NCBI GenBank assembly: GCA_009823505.1
Contig: VZQC01003076.1
Location: 2,829,001-2,893,000 of the forward strand
Length of the DNA stretch: 64,000 nt
Direction of reading: 5' to 3'
Origin: Rhizomys pruinosus
Taxonomy: Eukaryota > Chordata > Mammalia > Rodentia > Spalacidae
Shown piece after piece: positions 46,640-58,433 of the stretch. Each line of letters starts with the position of its first letter. Position 1 is the stretch's first letter. The notes beneath the pieces were generated by a model. It was not told the origin of the DNA, did not search any database, and saw only the letters and a list, made by a program, of their open reading frames with translations. The position numbers and the translations under genes are program-made.

Positions 46640-46818
46640 GGTTTTAAATTTTTAATGCATTTGAGTGTTCTGCCTGCCTGTATGTGCATGCCTGTTGTTC
46701 ATGGAACACAGAACTACAAACTAGTGGCAGCCACCATGTGGGTGCTGGGCACGGGGGGGGGGGCGTCCTCTGCAAGAGCGGCAGTTGCTCTCACCAGCTG
46801 AGCCATCTCTGCAGCTCC
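46640..46818 (-). repeat. B2 SINE, diverged
   Basis: GAGTGTTCTGCCTGCCTGTATG start, CCACCATGTGGGTGCTGGGCACG, a G12 run (46749-46763), then CAGCTGAGCCATCTCTGCAGC. Confidence 0.82.
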
Positions 46819-46949
46819 CCTGTGTATCCTTTCATTGTACATACTCAAAAGCGTAGCTGGCCAGTTGTCTGTAAGATGCAGTTTTATTAATTGCTCTATT
46901 GACTTTTAATTACTAATTATCATGTAAATATTAGCCTTGCAAAATTATT
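46819..46949. other. AT-rich spacer
   Basis: No feature recognised between the B2 and the minus-strand L1. Confidence 0.4.
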
Positions 46950-47354
46950 TACTTCATATTTGTTAACCTTTGTAGGTTATATGTATAAAATTCATCCATT
47001 TCTTTTAGATTTACCAGTTTAGTGGAATGCAGGGTTTTAAAGCATATTAAGACTCTCTGAATTTCCTCAGTACATTGAATGTTTCCCCTTTCCTCTCTGA
47101 AGTTATTAATTTGGGTCATTTCTCTTTTGGTTTTGGTTAATTTGGCTAAAGATTTGTCAATATTTTTAACCTTTTCCAAAAGTCAATTCTTCGTTTCATT
47201 GATTCTTTGCATTACACTTTTATTTCTATTTCATTAACTTCGGCCCTGGTTTTAATGATCTTTTCCCATCTACTCTTTTTTATGTATTGTTTGTTCTTGT
47301 TTTGCTAAAGCCTTCAACTTAACTTCATTGTTTACTTGTGATCTCTCCCCTTGT

Positions 47355-47500
47355 TTTTTTGTCTTTTTGACACAAGGTCTTCCTGCAGTCCTAGCTGGCC
47401 TGGAACTCACTATGTAGACCATGCTGGTCTGGGTTTCATAGAGCCCCACCTGTCCCCACCTCCTGAGTGCTTGGATTTAAGATGTGAGTTGGCAGGCTTT
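47355..47500 (-). repeat. B1 SINE in old L1
   Basis: TTTTTTTGTCTTTTTGACACAAGG through GATTTAAGATGTGAG; diverged right end. Confidence 0.85.
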
Positions 47501-48002
47501 GTTTCTCTTCAGTTATTTTGTGTATGCACTTAGTGTTATAAACTTTCATCTTAGGACTGCCCTTGGCGTGTCCCATAGGCTTTTGTGTGCTGTGTTTTCA
47601 TTTCCATTCAAGTCTAGGAATTCTTTATTTTCTTCATTCAGCAATGTGGTGTTTGGTGCTCATCAGTTTTTGGACTTTCCCACTTCTATGGTAAGCGTTC
47701 AGCTTTACTCCTCTGCTGTCACAATACAGAATGTTATTTTTAATTTTCCTATATTTGTCCAAATTTGTGTCATGTCTGAATGTGATCAATTTTGGAGAAA
47801 ATTCCATGGGTTGTTGAGAGGAAAGTATATTCTTTAGTGTTTTGGTGTAATTATTTGTAAATGTGCATTGGGTCTACTTGATGTGTGACATCACTGAACT
47901 CCAATGTTTCCCTATGTGATCTCTGTCTGGATGACCTTCTGTTGGTGAGAGTGAAGTACTGAAGTCACCCACCATCATTTTGTTGGAGTCAATCTGGATT
48001 TT

Positions 48003-48213
48003 CTTTTTTTTAATTTTATTTATTTTGTATGTGTATGAATGTACTATCTGCAACCCATGTCGTGCAATGCCGCGGAGGTCAAAAGAGGGTGTCAGATTCC
48101 CCTGGAACTGGAGTTAAAGATGGTTTTCAGCTACCATGTGGGTGCTGGGGATTGAACCCAGGTCCTCTGCAAGAGCAGTTGGTGCTCTTAACTGCTAGGC
48201 CATCTCTCCAGCC
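48003..48213 (-). repeat. B2 SINE in old L1
   Basis: TTTTATTTATTTTGTATGTGTATGAATG through CTAGGCCATCTCTCCAGCC. CCTGGAACTGGAGTTAAAG shows no internal tandem duplication. CAATCTGGATTTT and CAATCTGTGATTTT flank it as an imperfect duplication. Confidence 0.9.
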
Positions 48214-48919
48214 CCCAATCTGTGATTTTCATTTACGTAATTGGTTGGCCCTGTGTGGGTATATGTACAGGATATTACATCTTCTTGTTGGATTGTTCCT
48301 TGAATGAATATGAAATATCATTTCCTATGTCTTCTGACTAGTTTATTTTGCTGATATTAGAATAGTTATTATATCTGCTTGCTTCTTAGTTTCAATGACT
48401 TGGAATAACTTTTTTCCATCCTTTTACCCTAAGGTGGTATTAATTATTGAAGGTGAGGGGTGGTTCTTGGAGACAATATAGGATGGATCATTCTTTCTAA
48501 CTCAGTCTGTGTTTTTCATTGGGGAATTGAGACCATTAATATTGAGAGTTATCATTGACCAATGTTTATTAATTCCTATTATGCTGTAGTGTTGGTCTTT
48601 TCTTAGAATTCTTTTGGTTAAGTGTTCTGGAATAATTTATTCCTTGTGCCATCTTGAGTGTGTTTAATCTCTTCACACTGAATTATTTCTTTCATTGCCT
48701 CTGTAGAGATTATTTAGTGAAAATAAATTTCTTGAATTTGCTTTTATCATTGAAAGTTTTCCTTTCTTCTTTGATTAAAACTGATTGTTTTGCTGCGTAC
48801 AGTAGTGTGGGCTGGAATCTATGTTCTTCCAAGACTTGTAGGAGATTGGTCCAAGTCCCTCTGGTTTTCATAGTGTCAGTGTCCTCTAAAAAATTAGTTG
48901 CTCTTCTGATAGGCCTACA

Positions 48920-49068
48920 GTTTTTTGTCTTTTTGAGACAGGCTCTCCCTATAGCCCCAGCTGGCCTGGAACTCACTCTGTAGACCAGGCTGGCCTGGAA
49001 CTCACATAGATCTGCCTGCCTCTGCCTCCCAAGTGCTAGGATTAAAGGTATGTGCCACCACACCCAGG
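48920..49068 (-). repeat. B1 SINE in old L1
   Basis: TTTTTTGTCTTTTTGAGACAGGC through GTATGTGCCACCACACCCAGG. Confidence 0.93.
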
Positions 49069-49169
49069 TTAAAGATGGATCATAGCCACCATGTGGGTGC
49101 TGGGAATCAAACCCTGGTCCTCTACAAGAGCATTCAGTGCTCTTAACTGCTAAGCCATCTCTCCAGCCT
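49069..49169 (-). repeat. B2 SINE fragment (promoter half)
   Basis: Only the tRNA-related half is present (AAAGATGGATCATAGCCACCATGTGGG through TAAGCCATCTCTCCAGC), joined directly to the preceding B1. Confidence 0.85.
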
Positions 49170-49689
49170 CGTGATGGGCTCATTTTCTATGAGACCTGAT
49201 TTTTCTCTCTTTCAGCTTACTGCAACAGCCTTTCACTGTTCTGTGTATTTATTGTTTTGAATATTATATACGTGGGGAATTTCCTATGAACGTGGTATCC
49301 CGTGCAACCCTGAACCTTGAGAGCTATCTCTAGCCTTGGATTTGGGAAGTTTTTTTGCTTTGATTTTGTTGAAAATATTTTCTTGGCCTTTGACCTGGGT
49401 TTCTTCTCCTTTGATACCTATGAGCCTTAGGTTTTGTTTTTTTATAGTGTCCCAGAGTTTCAGCATTTCCTTCTCCTTGTCTCTGCGATCTGATCACCTC
49501 TCTACCACATGATCCAATCTACTGGTGAGGGTTTCACCTGAGCTTTTTTTATCTGAATTCTTTGCTTTTCATCTTGAATTTTATTTCAGTTTGGCTTCTT
49601 CTCAGAGATTCTATATCTTTGTTAAATTCTAATCTACATCTTGAATTGATTTACTTATCTCATTCAACTGTGTTTTCAGTCTTCCTTTT

Positions 49690-50104
49690 TTGCATTTTAT
49701 TTTATTTTATTTTATTTTATTTTATTTATTATATTTTAAGGGATTCACAATATAAGAGCACAGTTGTTTTCAGATCACATTGACGTTTGCTCAGTTTGCT
49801 ATACAATTAGGTAATTGGTGCTAGCATCCCCAGATGAGTGATACCATTCATCATTTGTTTTTCTGGGACTGTGTTCCTTCACTCAGTACGATATCTTCTA
49901 GCTCCATCCATTTACCTGTAAAGCTCAAGACGTCATCTTTCTTTATGGCTGCATAGAACTCCATTGTGTAGATATACTACATTTTCTCTATCCACTCGTC
50001 AGTTGAGGGGCACTTGGGTTGGTTCCAGCTCCTTGCTATTGTGAAGAGAGCTGCAATAAACATGGCTGTGCATGTATCTCTGTGGTAAGATGAATCTCGT
50101 GGAT
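49690..50104 (-). mobile_element. 5'-truncated LINE-1 nested in old L1, with TSD
   Basis: (TTTTA)n tail at 49700-49730, then the complement of the short-type 3' UTR (GAAAACAACTGTGCTCTTAT), the ORF2 stop region (GCTAGCATCC) and about 280 bp of ORF2 end. Flanked by AGTCTTCCTTTT at 49678-49689 and 50105-50116, a perfect 12 bp. Confidence 0.93.
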
Positions 50105-50624
50105 AGTCTTCCTTTTCTTATTTCTATCCTCTTTAAGTTCCTTGAATATAATTATTGTTGCTATTTTGAAATTCTGTCTTGTGTATCAAGTTGGTTGTCT
50201 TTCTCAGGAAATATTATGACAATGGTGCTAATTTGAGAGGAGACATATTGTCTTGGTTATTTGTGTTTTGTGTGTTTATGTGATGGCACTTAGGCATCTG
50301 GAGTTATATAGTCAGTGGTGTTTCTTGCTATGAGTTTCTGATCTCACCTTTGTTGGATCTTTGTGAGTGTTTGGCTCTTTTTTGTTACACGAACTTCAGA
50401 TTCTTCAGATTATGGCCCAGCTGAGTGTTCAGTCTTAGGGCCACCCTCTGTTGATGTGTGAAAGGGAAGTAATAAGTGACCTTGGGTGGGCTAATAAGGA
50501 TGGGTGCAACTTGTGAGCCTAAGGTCTAAGACAGACTACACCAAGTCCTGAAGCAGTGGGGTCAGAGAGGTGGAAAATTAGGCCTGAGTGTGGGCCAGCA
50601 CAGTTTGCAGAGAATCCCACTTTA

Positions 50625-50868
50625 TTTATTAAAAATAAAATTGTTCGCTTAATGTAATAGTTTTTATGTATATGAGTGTATTGTTTGCATATGTGTGAAT
50701 CTACACATGTTGTATAGTGCCCACAGAGGTCAGAAGAGGAGGTCCGGGTCTCCTGGAACTGGAATTACAGATGGTTGTTAGCTACCATGTGTAGGTGCTG
50801 GGAACTGAACCCAGGTCCTCTGCAAGAGCAGTTAGTGCTCTTAACAGCTAAGCCATCTCTCTACCCCC
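50625..50868 (-). repeat. B2 SINE
   Basis: TATTTATTAAAAATAAAATTG tail side, GTATATGAGTGTATTG, CCTGGAACTGGAATTACAG (single, no duplication), CTTAACAGCTAAGCCATCTCTC. Confidence 0.9.
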
Positions 50869-51101
50869 ACTCCCTGTGTAATAGTTTTTAAATCTTAGAA
50901 AAATAGGGCAGTTTAATAAATAATGATACTAGATTTGTTTAATAACAAATAATATGATTTTAAGAAGCAAGTATTCCAACAGGTTAGTGATTCCAGCAGA
51001 TTAGTAATTTCAACAGATCACTTTCAATATTTTGGAGTATTTAATTGGGCTTTGAGAAATTTAATTGGAATGTATGCAAGGATTTTAGGAACTACATCAG
51101 A
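50869..51101. other. AT-rich spacer
   Basis: A short local repeat (ACAGGTTAGTGATTCCAGCAGATTAGTAATTTCAACAGATCA-like phrases) near 50979-51018; no gene. Confidence 0.4.
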
Positions 51102-51252
51102 GGGGCTGGCAAGATGACTCAGTGGGTTAAAGCACTTGCCATCAAGACTGATGACCTGTATTTGATTCCAAGGACCCACATGGTAGAAGGGAAAAACCAA
51201 CTCCTGAATTGTCCTCTGAACTCCACCTGAGTGAGGGGCAAGTGCATACCTC

Positions 51253-51255
<3 letters not shown>
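51102..51255 (+). repeat. Diverged tRNA-derived SINE (B3-like)
   Basis: GGGGCTGGCAAGATGACTCAG, TTTGATTCCAAGGACCCACATGG, TGTCCTCTGAACTCCACC. The tail half is replaced by CA repeats. Confidence 0.78.
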
Positions 51256-51292
<37 letters not shown>

Positions 51293-51334
51293 ACATGCAT
51301 GCATGCACATACACACATGCACATACATACATAC
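51256..51334. repeat. (CA)n with (CATG) and (CATA) units
   Basis: About 15 CA units, then GCATGCATGCACATACACACATGC-type degenerate units; an expansion of the SINE tail. Confidence 0.9.
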
Positions 51335-51620
51335 TAAATAGATAAATACATGTAAAAAAGAACAAGAAATTACATCGAACAACTTGGAATGTTTAGGGTA
51401 GCTGAAGAATCATCATATCCTTTTACTTTGTGGACATAATACTGTTTGAGGTCTTTGCTTATTCATCACAAAGTGAAATGCAGAAAAATGCTGAATAGAA
51501 AATGAAATTTATTGTTATTTACTAGATTTTAATAAACTAATTAATAAATGAGAAACAGTAATAATAAATGTACATTGTAGTAAATGTTCAAAGTATAATG
51601 GATTATGTTAAAATTTGTAA
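51335..51620. other. AT-rich spacer
   Basis: No feature recognised. Confidence 0.4.
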
Positions 51621-51975
51621 GTTAAATTTTGTACTTCTACACATGGTGATCCAGTTTTGCCAGCACCATTTGCTGAAGATGCTATTTTTCCTCCAATGAG
51701 CTTTTGGGGCCCCTTTATCAAATATGAGCTGGCTGAAGTTATATGAGCTCAAGTGGATCTTCAATTTTGTTCCATTGTTCAATGGGTCTGTTTTTGTGCC
51801 AGTATCAGGCTGTCTTTATGACTATAGCCCTGTAGTATAGTTTTAAGTCTGGTATAGTTATCCCCCCCTCTATTGTTGCTTCAGCTATTTGGGGTCTTTT
51901 GTCGTTTTCATATGAATTTAAGGATTTTTTTCCAAGTCTGTGAAGAAACTCATGGGGATTACAATTGGGATTGCA

Positions 51976-52945
51976 TACCTCTCACCCTGTACAAAAATCA
52001 ACTCCAAATGGATCAAAGACCTCAACATGAAACAGAAACTCTGAAGGTGATGGAAGAAAATGTTGGTAGCAATCTACAAGACATAGAAGTGGAAAAACAC
52101 TTTCTAAACCAAACAACAGCCATGCAGGAAATAAGGTCAACAGCTGACAATTGGGACCTCATCGAACTCAAAAGCTTCTGTACATCAAAAGAAACAATCA
52201 AGGAAATGAAAAGAAAACCCACAGAGTGTGAGGAAACCTTCACCAGTGATATATCTGACAGAGTGTTAACATCCAGAATATATAAACTACTCAAAAAACA
52301 AAGAAGGAAACAAATGACTCACTCAAAAGATGGGAGTAAAGAACTGAATAGAGACTTGAGCAGTGAGGAAGTAAAGATGGCTGAGAAACATCTTAAAAAG
52401 TTTTCAACATCACTAATAATTAAGGAAATGAAAATTAAAACCACCCTAAGATATCATCTCACTCTTATAAGACTGGCTAAGATCAAGAAAACAAAAGGCA
52501 AATGCTGGAGAGGTTGTGGAGAAAGGGGAACACTCATCCACTGCTGGTGGGAATGTAAACAACCACTATGGAAAACAGTGTTGAGAATCCTTAAAAGACT
52601 CAAAATGAGCCTACTACCTGACCCATCCATACCACTCCTGGGTATATACCCACAAGACTCATCTTACCTCAAAGATACATGCACATCCATGTTTAATGCA
52701 GGTCTCTAAACAATAATGAAGAGCTGGAACCAACCCAAATGCCCCTCAACAGACAGTGGATAACAAAAATGTGGTACATCTACACAATGGAGCTCTATGC
52801 AGCAGTAAAGAAAGATGATATGATGAAATTTGCAGGTAAATGGATGGAACTTGAAGCCATTATGCTAAGTGAAGTACACAGTCCCAAAGAAACAAACATG
52901 GAATCATTTCCCTCATTTGTGGATGCTAGTACCAAATCCCCCAAT
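51976..52945 (+). pseudogene. L1 ORF2 C-terminal relic
   Basis: The sense part encodes the ORF2 C-terminal third. It keeps the Cys-rich motif CX3CX7HX4C ([19 protein letters not shown]) at about 52501-52558, but has several in-frame losses, and the frame breaks near 52709. It is closer to an older L1 subfamily than to L1-A. Confidence 0.85.
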
Positions 52946-53415
52946 TGAAAGGCAAGCTGAGCAATATTATTGTTTTATTTCTTTCTATCTGAAAGCAACT
53001 GTGTTGTTATAATGTGAATCTCTTAATGGGCCCTAGAATTAACTTACCACTTACTTTCAGACATGGTAATTAATGTATATGAGTGGAAGGTACATATTCA
53101 TATTTTAGAGTAATATAAAATCAAAGGGAAAATGTGAATTCCTAACCATATTTTGAAGTTAACATAAACTTTCTTCCAAGATGACATTATTCTGGTACAT
53201 ATATGATGTTTATATAGGCATATTTTAGATCAATACAAATGGGAGGGAACAACAACATAAGGACTAGGTGAACGAATGGATCAATACAGTTAAATTCTGC
53301 CCCAAACAATAAACCTCTGCAGAGAAAAGCTTTAAAAAGACTGAGTGAAAGATGTGGGACATGTCTGGCAGAATGCATGAACTGGGAGATTAGTGGGCTA
53401 TAGACTTTAGATTTC
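52946..53415 (+). other. Long L1 3' UTR containing both 3' modules
   Basis: It contains the short-type module (GAAAGCAACTGTGTTGTTATAATG near 52991-53014) and, about 200 bp later, a decayed (AAC)n-type module (GGAGGGAACAACAACATAAGG; GACATGTCTGGCAGAATGCATGAAC). In L1-A and L1-C only one of the two is present. No A-tail was recognised. Confidence 0.7.
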
Positions 53416-56159
53416 CTGAAAATTACAGACCACATTATACTCATCTCACAGCCCTGAATGGACATAGTACAGCATCTAGAACACAGAAGATACTTAGTAA
53501 TCAATGGTGAATGATAGTCAGTACAATCAATTAGGAAGAAGAAGAAAGAGCTAGCTAAAAGCACATCAGCCATGAAACTCTCAAGGTTTAGTTTCTATTT
53601 TCTGAAGTGAGATTCATATCATTGACCCCTGTTAAGATTAGAGTGACTGTGATCCAACAGGAGAACGAGTGTGCAAACACTACTAATGATCACTTCAATC
53701 ATTTCTCTCAGCAAGGACCTATTGAACCCTTATTCAGAGCAAGAATTGTTCAAGCAGAGCAGTGAAGGAAAACATTCCTGTCCTTAAAGATCCAAATTTT
53801 GAGGTGGTAGAGAGAAGAGAGGCATACAATAATAAACTATATAAAATATACATTCTGATAAATGATGGCAATTACTACAAAAGTAAGTTAGAAAGGATAA
53901 TAGAACAAAATAAAGTGCAATTACATTAAAAGTTATGAAATAAGTTCTCAAAAGAAAGGTGGTATCTGGGCAAAATTCAGAAAGAACCGTGGGGATTTCA
54001 AGTGCAAGGGATCCTGCCTTGACCATGTACATGGAGTGTAGAAGAAAGAGAACATTGGCTCTGTACATAGAATTCTAGAATGGCAAGAAAGCCAGCGTGG
54101 ATGGGAAGCCGGAGTTCAGTAGGCAAAAGAGCAAATAGCAGGTGAAGTCGAAAGACAGCCCAGAGTCACTGTGGAATTTCTCATAGCGTACTAGGAGTTT
54201 CTGGCTGCTCTGAATGAGATACAAAGCCATTGGAGAGATTTAGACAAGCAGTGCTCAGTAGCAGCACCATAAGCTAACTTATAATTCTCTCTCTCTCTCT
54301 CTCTCTCTCTTCTCACTATTACATTGAAAGCCCAAGAACTTATAATGTCTTATCAAACAGTGCTAATCATACACTGCGTAAGTGGAAGAGAGTGAAGGAA
54401 GGCTTCAAAGTCTGGCCTGAACAGTTAACAAGAAGAATGGATCTTTCCTTTCCTAAGATGAAACCAACATGGAGAGCCAATGGAGAGAGAGGTTGTATTA
54501 GTAATCAGTTTAAAAATCATTTGAGCAGGCAATTGAATACCTCTGGTGGTCAGGAGAGAGATCCGAGTGAGAGAGTTGACTTTGGAGTGATAATTGAAGC
54601 AAGAAACTGAATACAATGCCCAAAGGAGTGAATGCAATTAAAGAAGAGAACAAAGCCCCATGTTTCCAGGACCGGGAGATAAGGCGATCCTGGGAAAGAA
54701 CAGTGAGGACGGACTAGTGACAAGAAAAAGCTCTGCAGGAACAGTTGGAAGCTGTGTCATGAAAGAAGGAGTGAGAGCCTGTGGCCCTGCTATGAGAGGT
54801 CAAGCAAACAAGGCGGCTAAATAATGCAAAATGGACTTAATCCAGGATGGGTGGTAGAACCAGGGACCGCTCTTTCAAGATGCTTTGCTCAAAAAGGGAA
54901 GCTAGTTGCAGCCAGAAGGCTAAGGGGTTAAAACAGAGCTCTGGGTTCATTGCTTTTCAGCATAGGGAAAATAACAGCCTGTTTATGAGCTACTAGGATT
55001 GATTCAGTAGAAGACATTAAGTCTGAGGCTGCAAAAGAGAAAGAATTGCTTCAGGGGCTGAGCTTGAAGAGTTATAGGAGAATGGGGTGGAGAAGTGTCA
55101 ATAGTCCATGTTGGGAAAAGGGCAAGAAGGCTGTAGGGCACAGGGGAGGCAGCGATGGCTGTGACATGGTTTCTGCTACTCAGGACAAGGACATGAGCTG
55201 AAATCAAGGAAAGGGGCAGCACTGTTAGATGTTTGAACAGAAAAAAAGACATCTAGTGTTGTTTAGAAGATAAGCTGTGAGTAGAAGAAGAAACTGATTT
55301 AATTACCAGATGATGATCTTAAGAAGTCACTCACTGAGAGGTCATGAATATGGGGTATTCCAGTTACCATGGCCGCATTTTCTTTACCATTGGTTTGGAG
55401 AGAGGCAAATGTTTGGATTGAACATGATGTTATTTCAATAACAAAGTAAGAGGGTGAGATGCAAGGGGCTTGAGGGCAAGTACAAGATAATAGTAATGAG
55501 GTCAATAGGCCTGCTCATTGTGTATGCAAATTCCACCTGGCTAAATGGACTAAACCTAGAATTTCAGAAACTATAAAATATTTTAAACCATTTTTCAGCA
55601 AGTTCATCAATTCCCAGGGTTTAAGATTTAAAATTCTTTATGAGGAAGACATGAAATTAATGCCAAATACCCAGAAAGTAAGACTTCATCTATTTCACCC
55701 ACACAGACCTATTTATCACATTCTATGTAATACTTACTGTGAGGTCTGGGGTATCAGGGAACAGTCACTGCAAAGTTCTTCCTTTTGTGGACCCTGGGAC
55801 TTGATGGAAGATATTCTTCTTGATCAAACAAAATTTCAAACTGAAATAATTGCTAACATGGTAAAGAGCACCATTTTTAAAGAGTATTTAACTGGGAACG
55901 TAATTAAGGAGATAAAAAAGAAGAAAAAAGAAATTCCCATGAAGATGTGATAGTTGTTCTTAGTTCTGCATTAGAAGGAGCTGATGAAGGAGAATGAAGG
56001 GAGCAGATGAACATAGATAACCCTAAAGACTAGGCTGTCAGTATTTACCCTCACCTTCCACTCGGGTAGCAATATCCAAGAGAATGAGTTATAGAGTGGC
56101 AAGTTTCATAACCAGCCTGGAAAATGTTTTCCTTATGAGGGTTTATAGGTGCTTTTATT
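53416..56159. other. Unique DNA, no gene seen
   Basis: The longest repeat-poor stretch (2.7 kb). A (CT)n run lies at 54285-54311. The 99-codon frame at 55651-55950 has no recognisable family and ends in a lysine run. No splice-site or CpG-island signal was noticed. Confidence 0.4.
54285..54311. repeat. (CT)n microsatellite
   Basis: About 13 CT units. Confidence 0.93.
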
Positions 56160-56173
56160 TGTTTTGTTTTTAA

Positions 56174-56421
56174 TTTTTTTTTTATTAATTTTATTTATTT
56201 CTGTATGTGTATGAACGTACTGTCTGCATGCAAGTCTGTGCACCCGTGTCGTGCAACGCCGCGGAGTTCAGAAGAGGGTCTCGGATTCCCCTGGAACTGG
56301 AGTTCTCCTGGAATTGGAGCTTCAGACGGTTCTCAGCCGCCATGTGGGTGCTGGGGATCGAACCCGGCTCCTCTGTAAGAGCGGTCGGTGCTCTTAACCG
56401 CTAGGCCATCTCTCCAGCCCC
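56174..56421 (-). repeat. B2 SINE, young subfamily, perfect TSD
   Basis: Internal duplication present (GGAACTGGAGTTCTCCTGGAATTGGAGCTTC). B box intact as GGGATCGAACCCGG on this strand. 14-bp perfect TGTTTTGTTTTTAA at 56160-56173 and 56422-56435. Confidence 0.95.
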
Positions 56422-56435
56422 TGTTTTGTTTTTAA

Positions 56436-57459
56436 ACAGCATTGCTTTGTAGTTGAAAGCATGAAACTAAAGTACATAGATCCAAGGCCAAGGTTGCTAT
56501 TTATCATCTGTGGAGTCACTCTGAACTCAATTAGTTCTTCATTTGTAAAGGAAGAATATAGAGCCCACTTCAGTGGGATGATTAAATTAAAATATGTAAA
56601 GATATTGAGAATACTAGGTATAAATAAATACAGTAAGTACAATAATAGGAATCTTAGTACATGTACTACAAACGAGATGCACACTGATGTCTGTATTTCC
56701 ATTTCCACATGATGAGAGACAGCTGAGACTGTCTCTGGCATAGTATAGTGTGCATAATTTAGCACATAGCATAGTGTGTGATATTTTATCAGCTTTTTGA
56801 TTACATTGAATATGCCTAGTATTATAGAAATGTTCACAGGCTGAAGAAATTGTTCAGCTATTAAAGGCTGAAATGCTTCAGCCACTAAAGACTAATAGAA
56901 AGGTTTACCAAATAAATGTTTCAATAGATTATAAACTGTCCTTCGTCCTGCTGCAAAGGAAGAGAAAGGAGAAAAAATGACTGTGTTTGGAGAACACACA
57001 AGAGCTCTGTCTCTGTTTTCACAGAGGAATAAGCACTAAGTACGTCCATATAAGTAGAGGCTGTGCTTGAGGAAAATCAAGTGTCATAAGGGTGATTGTT
57101 TTAATAAGAATGGGGGATAGTTACACTGGAATAGAATGCATGATATAATTATTGGTGGCATGATTTGTCTTGTTTTCTTTTAATTTCTTCAGGAATGTCA
57201 CTAAACATAACATTCAGAATTATGATTTAAACTTAGAAGTTGAGAATCATTGGCTTGGAACAAAATCAAAAGATGTACTCAGACCTCATTAGTATGCATA
57301 TTTGTGCATTCTTAACTTCCACATCCATTTTATGTTCCATCAACTTACTGTTTTATTTTCATTTAATTTTAATGTCCACTCTTTTGCTATACAGTCTATA
57401 AATCATCTTCTGGTAGGTGTAATGATGGTCTGCAAATGTGTTCATATTTCTTTTTTTAA
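56436..57459. other. Unique DNA, no gene seen
   Basis: AT-rich; a 163-codon minus frame (56394-56885) starts inside the B2 and has no family resemblance. Confidence 0.45.
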
Positions 57460-57695
57460 CAATTTTTTAAATTTTATTTACTTTGTATGTCTATGAATGT
57501 ACTGTCTGCATGTAGGTCTGTGCACACGTGTCGTGCAGTGCCTCGGAGGTCAGAAGAGGGTCTCGGATTCCCCTGGAACTGCAGTTCTCCTGGAATTGGA
57601 GATACAGACGGTTCTCATGTGGGTGCTGGGGATCGAATCCAGGTCCTCTGCACGAGCAGTCGGCACTCTTAACCACTAGGCTATCTCTCCAGCTC
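57460..57695 (-). repeat. B2 SINE, young subfamily
   Basis: Internal duplication present (GGAACTGCAGTTCTCCTGGAATTGGAG); about 9 bases lost around TTCTCATGTGGGTGC. ATATTTCT flanks both sides. Confidence 0.92.
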
Positions 57696-58187
57696 CTATA
57701 TTTCTAATCCTAGAAACATACTAACATGTTATGTTTAATACAGAAGTCTCAAAGGTGCTCATCAGATGGTAATGAGCTTGAAAGACTGTCTTAGATGATC
57801 TGGGTAAACCCAGTGTAATCACAAGACATGTCTACAAGAAAGGGTGAGACCTATGAAGTGACTTGGTATGAAGGTTTAGCCCACTATTGCTGACTCTGCA
57901 AATGGAAGATGGGCAGCCTTCAGGATCCAGAATAGAAAGGGGGTTGTCTAGAACTTCCTCCACACATGGCCCCCAGCAAAGTGTCTCCAGAAGGCCACAT
58001 ATCTGCTCAGGCCTTGATTTTAGCCCTGTCAAACCCATTTTCGAATGCTGACTTCTAAAACTATAGGATAATACATTTGTATTAGTACTTTATGATAGCA
58101 ATGACAGGAAACTAATAAAGTTTGAGAACAACTTTGAGAGCTGATGACTTCCAAATAAAAAATAAAGTGCCATTAAAAATATGTTCA
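57696..58187. other. Unique DNA, no gene seen
   Basis: Short frames only; no recognised repeat. Confidence 0.45.
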
Positions 58188-58345
58188 TAGAGCCAGACAT
58201 GGTGGCACACACCTTTAATCCCACCACTCTGGGGGGAGAGAGAGGGAGGGAGGTCTCTGTGAGTTCAAGGCCAGCCTGGTCTACATAGTGAGTTCCAGGA
58301 TAACTGGGACTAAAGGAAGATGCTGTCTCAAAAAGACAAAACAAT
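58188..58345 (+). repeat. B1 SINE
   Basis: AGCCAGACATGGTGGCACACACC through TGCTGTCTCAAAAAGAC; GGGGGGAGAGAGAGGGAGGG replaces the normal GGAGGCAGAGGCAGG. Confidence 0.92.
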
Positions 58346-58433
58346 GTTAAAATATGTTTATTAACATGCCAATAAAATATGTCCACATTCCAATATGAAC
58401 ATAGCATAAGAGAATGAAAATGTGTGCCATTCT

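Larger units (their letters stand above)
46950..50620 (-). mobile_element. Old LINE-1, minus strand, lacking its reverse-transcriptase half
   Basis: Read on the minus strand, the order is a leader-like region (about 50620-50120), ORF1 (about 49670-48780: the complement of GGGACACTATGAAAAGATC-type sequence near 49440-49460 and of the GATGCCAACCCAGGTTACT region near 48810), then the ORF2 endonuclease and linker down to about 46950 (complement of ATGGATGAATATCTG near 46990). Everything 3' of that point, including the polymerase, Cys-rich end, 3' UTR and tail, is missing. Stops are numerous. Two B1, two B2 and a 3' L1 fragment have inserted. Divergence is much higher than in the 2500-19165 stack. 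Confidence 0.75.
51621..53415 (+). mobile_element. LINE-1 with 5' inversion (twin-priming product)
   Basis: 51621-51975 is ORF2 sequence in reverse complement, corresponding to L1-A positions about 6338 back to 5966. From 51976 the sense strand starts at the L1-A equivalent of 6342 and continues through the ORF2 end and a long 3' UTR. Only about three bases are lost between the two segments. A 278-codon frame across the junction (51873-52709) is a fusion of antisense and sense sequence and is not a gene. Confidence 0.9.

Noticed and set aside
46746..46765. G-quadruplex regulatory site
   Set aside because: A single G run inside a diverged B2; one run does not make the four-tract pattern.
51873..52709. 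278-codon frame as a gene
   Set aside because: It crosses the junction between inverted and sense L1 ORF2 sequence and so is a chimera of antisense and sense L1.
55651..55950. 99-codon plus-strand frame as an exon
   Set aside because: No splice sites, no family resemblance, and it ends in a lysine run; kept only as a note in the unique-DNA entry.
56394..56885. 163-codon minus-strand frame
   Set aside because: It runs into the B2 SINE and has no recognisable domain.
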